Source: Planktomarina sp.
GTDB lineage: Bacteria; Pseudomonadota; Alphaproteobacteria; Rhodobacterales; Rhodobacteraceae
Direction of reading: 5' to 3'
Assembly: GCA_020630595.1 (NCBI GenBank)
Contig: JAHDBC010000024.1
Coordinates: 1-36,067 of the forward strand
Length of the DNA stretch: 36,067 nucleotides
Shown here: piece by piece, positions 33,239-36,067 of the stretch
Layout: each line of letters starts with the position of its first letter
Position numbering within the stretch: the stretch's first letter is position 1
Position numbers and translations under genes: made by a program
Notes under the pieces: model-generated
The model's database searches: none
Seen by the model: only the letters and a program-made list of their open reading frames with translations
Told to the model about the DNA's origin: nothing

Positions 33239-33946
33239 TCACACCGATCGCGTGATCCCGCCATCCACACGAATGTTTTGCCCTGTTATGTAAGCCCCGC
33301 CGTCTGACGCCAAGAAGGCAACCACACTGGCGATTTCATTCAGGGAATTGCCGTAGCGCCCCATCGGGACCATGGAGCGGAACTCTTCTTTTTCGGGCAG
33401 GCTGTCGATGAAGCCGGGCAGGACGTTGTTCATGCGGATGTTTTCCGCAGCGTATTTGTCGGCGAATAGTTTGCTGAACGCGGCAAGGCCCGCACGCATT
33501 ACGCCAGATGTCGGGAACACTGGATTGGGTTCAAACGCAGCGAAGGTCGAGATGTTTATGATCGCACCGCCACCCTGCTTTTGCATGATGGGCGTGACCA
33601 AACGCGACGGACGCACGGCATTTAGGAAATAGACCTCCATCCCTTCGTGCCAGTCTTCGTCCGTCAGTTCCAAAACAGGCGCACGCGGGCCGTGGCCTGC
33701 GGAGTTCACCAACACATCAATGCGCCCCCAGTGATCCATCGCCGCATCCACCAGTTTCTGAAGGTCCGCATCAGATTTGTTGGTCCCGGTGATGCCAACG
33801 CCGCCCAACTCTTTGGCCAATGCTTCGCCTTTGCCTGAAGATGACAAGATACCGACCTTGAAACCATCGGCTGCCAACGCGCGTGCGCTGTCTGCGCCCA
33901 TTCCAGATCCGCCAGCGGTGATGAGTGCTACTTTTACGTCAGACAT
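33239..33946 (-). CDS. Non-canonical SDR with replaced catalytic tetrad
   Basis: A 235-residue SDR-fold protein. The nucleotide motif reads TAGGSGMG (TGxxxGxG with the first Gly as Ala), NSAG is in place, and the C-terminus TGQNIRVDGG is typical. Aligned by spacing with FabG-type SDRs, the catalytic Ser is Thr134, the Tyr is Ser147 and the Lys is Arg151, while the usual Asn appears to be Phe107. Normal SDR proton transfer is therefore unlikely unless other residues serve. It is last in the operon aminotransferase - uronate dehydrogenase-like - SDR, 13 bp after the second gene. The frame is intact. Confidence 0.82.
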   Translation of the reverse strand: MSDVKVALITAGGSGMGADSARALAADGFKVGILSSSGKGEALAKELGGVGITGTNKSDADLQKLVDAAMDHWGRIDVLVNSAGHGPRAPVLELTDEDWHEGMEVYFLNAVRPSRLVTPIMQKQGGGAIINISTFAAFEPNPVFPTSGVMRAGLAAFSKLFADKYAAENIRMNNVLPGFIDSLPEKEEFRSMVPMGRYGNSLNEIASVVAFLASDGGAYITGQNIRVDGGITRSV

Positions 33947-33959
33947 TGTTGTCTCCTCC

Positions 33960-34796
33960 TCAGGTTTTCTTGGTGTCGTCGATGATGTTCATTGTGGCCA
34001 CGCCGCTGTTGCCAAGATCAACCGCTGCGAATGGCCCGCCGTGGCACATGTTGCCGGGGTCTTGGCTGTCCATCGGCCCTGTCTGAGCAAGGATTTGTTC
34101 CGCGAACTGTTCGGCGTTGTCTTTCGGGCGGTAGCCCAGAAAGCTGGCTTTGGCATTATCGACAGGCGCACGGTCGTTGTCGGACACGCCGTAGACAACC
34201 GCGAAACCTGTGACAGGTGTTTCAATGCTTCGCTGTACAAGCTGGATCAGATCATCATAGGACAACCATGATCCAAGCGCGCGCGCATTGGTCACCTGTG
34301 CGCAAGACAGAATGCGCATATGCACGCTTTCCAGCCCGCATTTGTCCCAATACATTGACCCAAGGTCTTCTGCGAAACACTTGGCCAAACCGTAAAACGT
34401 ATCGGGGCGGTGGCGCACTTCGGTGTCGATAAAGTCGGTTTTGGGGTGCATGCCCACCGCATGAATTGAACTGCCGTAAACCACCCGCTTCAACCCGTGT
34501 CGGTAGGCGGCTTCCCAAATATTGTAGGCCCCAACAAAATTCGGCCCAAGCAGTTTCTCGAATGGTCCCTCATCGGCATAAGCCCCCATGTGGACAACCA
34601 TGTCAGCGCCTTCCAGAACGCGCATCATGTCATCAAGGCTGGCCAAATCGCCCTTGGCATAGGTTTCGCCATCGTAAAGCGTGCCGATGTTGTCAACGAT
34701 GTCGGTGGACACAAGCACGTCACACATTTTCGACAATGGTTCGCGCAAGTAAGACCCCAGTCGGCCTGCGGCTCCTGTCAGAACAAGTTTTTTCAT
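33960..34796 (-). CDS. Uronate dehydrogenase-like NAD-dependent enzyme (extended SDR)
   Basis: A 278-residue extended SDR. The motif TGAAGRLGSYLRE opens the Rossmann fold, VVHMGAYADEGPFEKLL and VYGSSIHAVGM follow, and the catalytic pair is in FYGLAKCFAEDL (Tyr-x-x-x-Lys). YGVSDNDRAPVDN and LGYRPKDNAEQFAEQI complete the pattern seen in Agrobacterium-type uronate dehydrogenases, which oxidise D-galacturonate or D-glucuronate to aldarolactones. The substrate here could be another sugar. It starts 3 bp after the aminotransferase stop, so the genes are co-transcribed. Confidence 0.85.
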   Translation of the reverse strand: MKKLVLTGAAGRLGSYLREPLSKMCDVLVSTDIVDNIGTLYDGETYAKGDLASLDDMMRVLEGADMVVHMGAYADEGPFEKLLGPNFVGAYNIWEAAYRHGLKRVVYGSSIHAVGMHPKTDFIDTEVRHRPDTFYGLAKCFAEDLGSMYWDKCGLESVHMRILSCAQVTNARALGSWLSYDDLIQLVQRSIETPVTGFAVVYGVSDNDRAPVDNAKASFLGYRPKDNAEQFAEQILAQTGPMDSQDPGNMCHGGPFAAVDLGNSGVATMNIIDDTKKT

Positions 34797-34799
34797 GGG

Positions 34800-36011
34800 T
34801 CAGGCCTTTCTTTTGAGTTTAGCAACCGACACAGCGATCCGGTCCATTGCTTGTCCCAGCACATCTATCGCGGCGGCTGTTGAGATACGGAAGAAGGGTG
34901 AAAGCTGATAAGCACTGCCAGGAACGGCAGCGACACCGGCGTCTTTCAGAATGTAGGCCGTGACCGCTGCGTCGTCGTGCAGGGTTTCACCGCCTTCTGT
35001 TGTGGCACCGATCAAATCGGCGCAACCGATCAAGCCGTAAAAGGCGCCACCCGGCGGATCAAGCGTCAGCCCATCGATCCCAGCAATGCGGTCGACCACC
35101 AGATCGCGTCGTTTTTCGAAAGCTTTGCAAAACGCGCGCACGGCGTCTTGGGGGCCGTTCAGGGCGGCGGCAGCGGCGGCCTGCGCCACCGAACACGCGC
35201 CAGAACAAATCTGACTTTGCACCTTGGTCATCGCCGCAATCAATGGCTTTGGCCCGGCCCCATAACCGATCCGCCATCCGGTCATCGCATAGGCTTTCGA
35301 CACGCCATTAACGGTCAGCGTGCGATCCTTCAGCGACGGGTTGGCGGCTGCAAAAGACTGGAAATTGCGCCCGTCAAACAAGATATGTTCGTAGATTTCA
35401 TCCGACAGAATCAACACATGCGGGTGTTTTTCAAGCACCGCGCCCAAAGCCTGCAGATCATCGTCGGAATAGACCGCACCCGCCGGGTTTGACGGCAGGT
35501 TGAGCATGATCCAGCGCGTTTTGTCGGTGACCGCGGCCTCTAGCTGATCCGAAGTCAGGCGGAAACCGTTCTTTGCGGGACATTCCAACGCTACGGGCTG
35601 ACCGCCCAGTATAAGCACAATGTCCTTGTACTGACCAAAATACGGCGCGCACATCAGGACTTCATCATTTTGCTCAAGCGTTGCCATCATTGCATTGAAC
35701 AGCACCTGTTTCGCGCCGTTGGACACGATCACTTCGTCCACTGCGTAGATAAGATTGTTCTCGCGTTGCAGTTTGTCGACGACCGCTTGACGCATTTCAA
35801 GCGTGCCATTGGTCGGCGGGTACCGTGTTTCACCGCGCAGTGCCGCTTGGTGCGCGGCTTCGACGATGTGGGCAGGGGTGTCGAAATCCGGCTCCCCCAA
35901 TCCCAGATCAATTACATCCGCGCCGCGCGCTTTGGCCTCTTTCGCAGCCTGGCTTACCCACGCCGAAGCCGAAGGTTTCACAGGTTCGAGGCGAGAGGCA
36001 GCAAACTTCAC
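34800..36011 (-). CDS. Class I PLP aminotransferase (aspartate aminotransferase Ib-like)
   Basis: A 403-residue fold-type I enzyme. Motifs: DLGLGEPDFDTPAHI, VIVSNGAKQVLFNAM, NLPSNPAGAVY (the usual PTG Thr is Ala), LSDEIYEHILFD, and the PLP lysine Lys239 in NGVSKAYAMTGWRIGY. The C-terminal Arg is in FFRIST. It resembles the alphaproteobacterial aspartate/prephenate aminotransferases, but its operon partners (uronate dehydrogenase-like, SDR) suggest a catabolic role. The start is GTG 36011 (reads MKFAASRLEP) with AAAGGTGG about 7 bases upstream. Bases 36012-36067 hold no further gene; GGCC-AAAA-GGCC at the very edge may be part of a cut-off hairpin. Confidence 0.93.
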   Translation of the reverse strand: MKFAASRLEPVKPSASAWVSQAAKEAKARGADVIDLGLGEPDFDTPAHIVEAAHQAALRGETRYPPTNGTLEMRQAVVDKLQRENNLIYAVDEVIVSNGAKQVLFNAMMATLEQNDEVLMCAPYFGQYKDIVLILGGQPVALECPAKNGFRLTSDQLEAAVTDKTRWIMLNLPSNPAGAVYSDDDLQALGAVLEKHPHVLILSDEIYEHILFDGRNFQSFAAANPSLKDRTLTVNGVSKAYAMTGWRIGYGAGPKPLIAAMTKVQSQICSGACSVAQAAAAAALNGPQDAVRAFCKAFEKRRDLVVDRIAGIDGLTLDPPGGAFYGLIGCADLIGATTEGGETLHDDAAVTAYILKDAGVAAVPGSAYQLSPFFRISTAAAIDVLGQAMDRIAVSVAKLKRKA

Positions 36012-36067
36012 GCCAATCCACCTTTTACAGTCGCAGGCAATTGATCGGATGCCTTGGCCAAAAGGCC

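Noticed and set aside
32350..33240. Terminal inverted repeats of the IS3 element
   Set aside because: The regions flanking both ends were compared in both orientations and no convincing match was found.

Overview
The window looks like a stretch of chromosome from an alphaproteobacterium of the Roseobacter/Rhodobacteraceae type. This is inferred from the protein sequences (SMC of about 1151 residues, a def - def-like - fmt block, aerobic CobC/CobD, Lin0512 proteins, many PLP and SDR enzymes), the high G+C third positions and the alphaproteobacterial promoter shapes. It is densely coded. Most intergenic gaps are under 150 bp, translational coupling by 1-8 bp overlaps is common, and three convergent pairs overlap by exactly 4 bp at their stop codons. 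The species cannot be named from the sequence alone.

Layout, left to right. 1-2022: the 3' end of an acyl-CoA dehydrogenase with a clear terminator, then an extended SDR reductase coupled to a META-domain lipoprotein. 2019-4054 (minus): an FMN reductase, two tandem Lin0512 proteins and recO. 4140-9084: a small lipoprotein, a GNAT acetyltransferase (minus), smc, and a secreted YbjN-domain protein coupled to smc. 9094-12164 (minus): an MltB-like lytic transglycosylase, then cobD and cobC for late cobalamin synthesis. 12306-13633: a receiver-like protein without a phospho-acceptor Asp, facing a glutathionyl-hydroquinone-reductase-type GST. 13740-15117: an ArsR repressor with a candidate operator, coupled to an ArsP/UPF0718 permease. 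15350-18421: a small unknown protein, a DpaL-like PLP lyase with a divergent Lrp/AsnC regulator, and a MalY/PatB C-S lyase. 18525-20420: def, a catalytically degenerate def paralogue and fmt, all overlapping. 20568-22153: a GlcD/D-2-hydroxyglutarate-dehydrogenase-type flavoprotein (minus) and a tRNA with anticodon CAU.

The last 14 kb is catabolic and more accessory in character. A VOC protein is followed by an IlvD/Edd sugar-acid dehydratase and a LysR regulator. The LysR gene is divergent from a tight three-gene operon of alpha/beta hydrolase, luciferase-like flavin monooxygenase and aldehyde dehydrogenase. On the minus strand follow a hydroxypyruvate isomerase-like protein, a COG3573-type FAD dehydrogenase and an SDR. 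A decayed, internally deleted IS3-family element (about 32.4-33.2 kb) separates these from a minus-strand operon of a class I aminotransferase, a uronate-dehydrogenase-like enzyme and an SDR whose catalytic tetrad is replaced. The last 56 bases carry only the aminotransferase ribosome-binding site and unassigned sequence.

No CRISPR array, phage, restriction system or rRNA is visible. The best candidates for something undescribed are the LysR-controlled hydrolase/LLM/ALDH module, the Lin0512 pair with its FMN reductase, and three apparently repurposed proteins: the deformylase-like protein, the receiver-like protein and the tetrad-less SDR.
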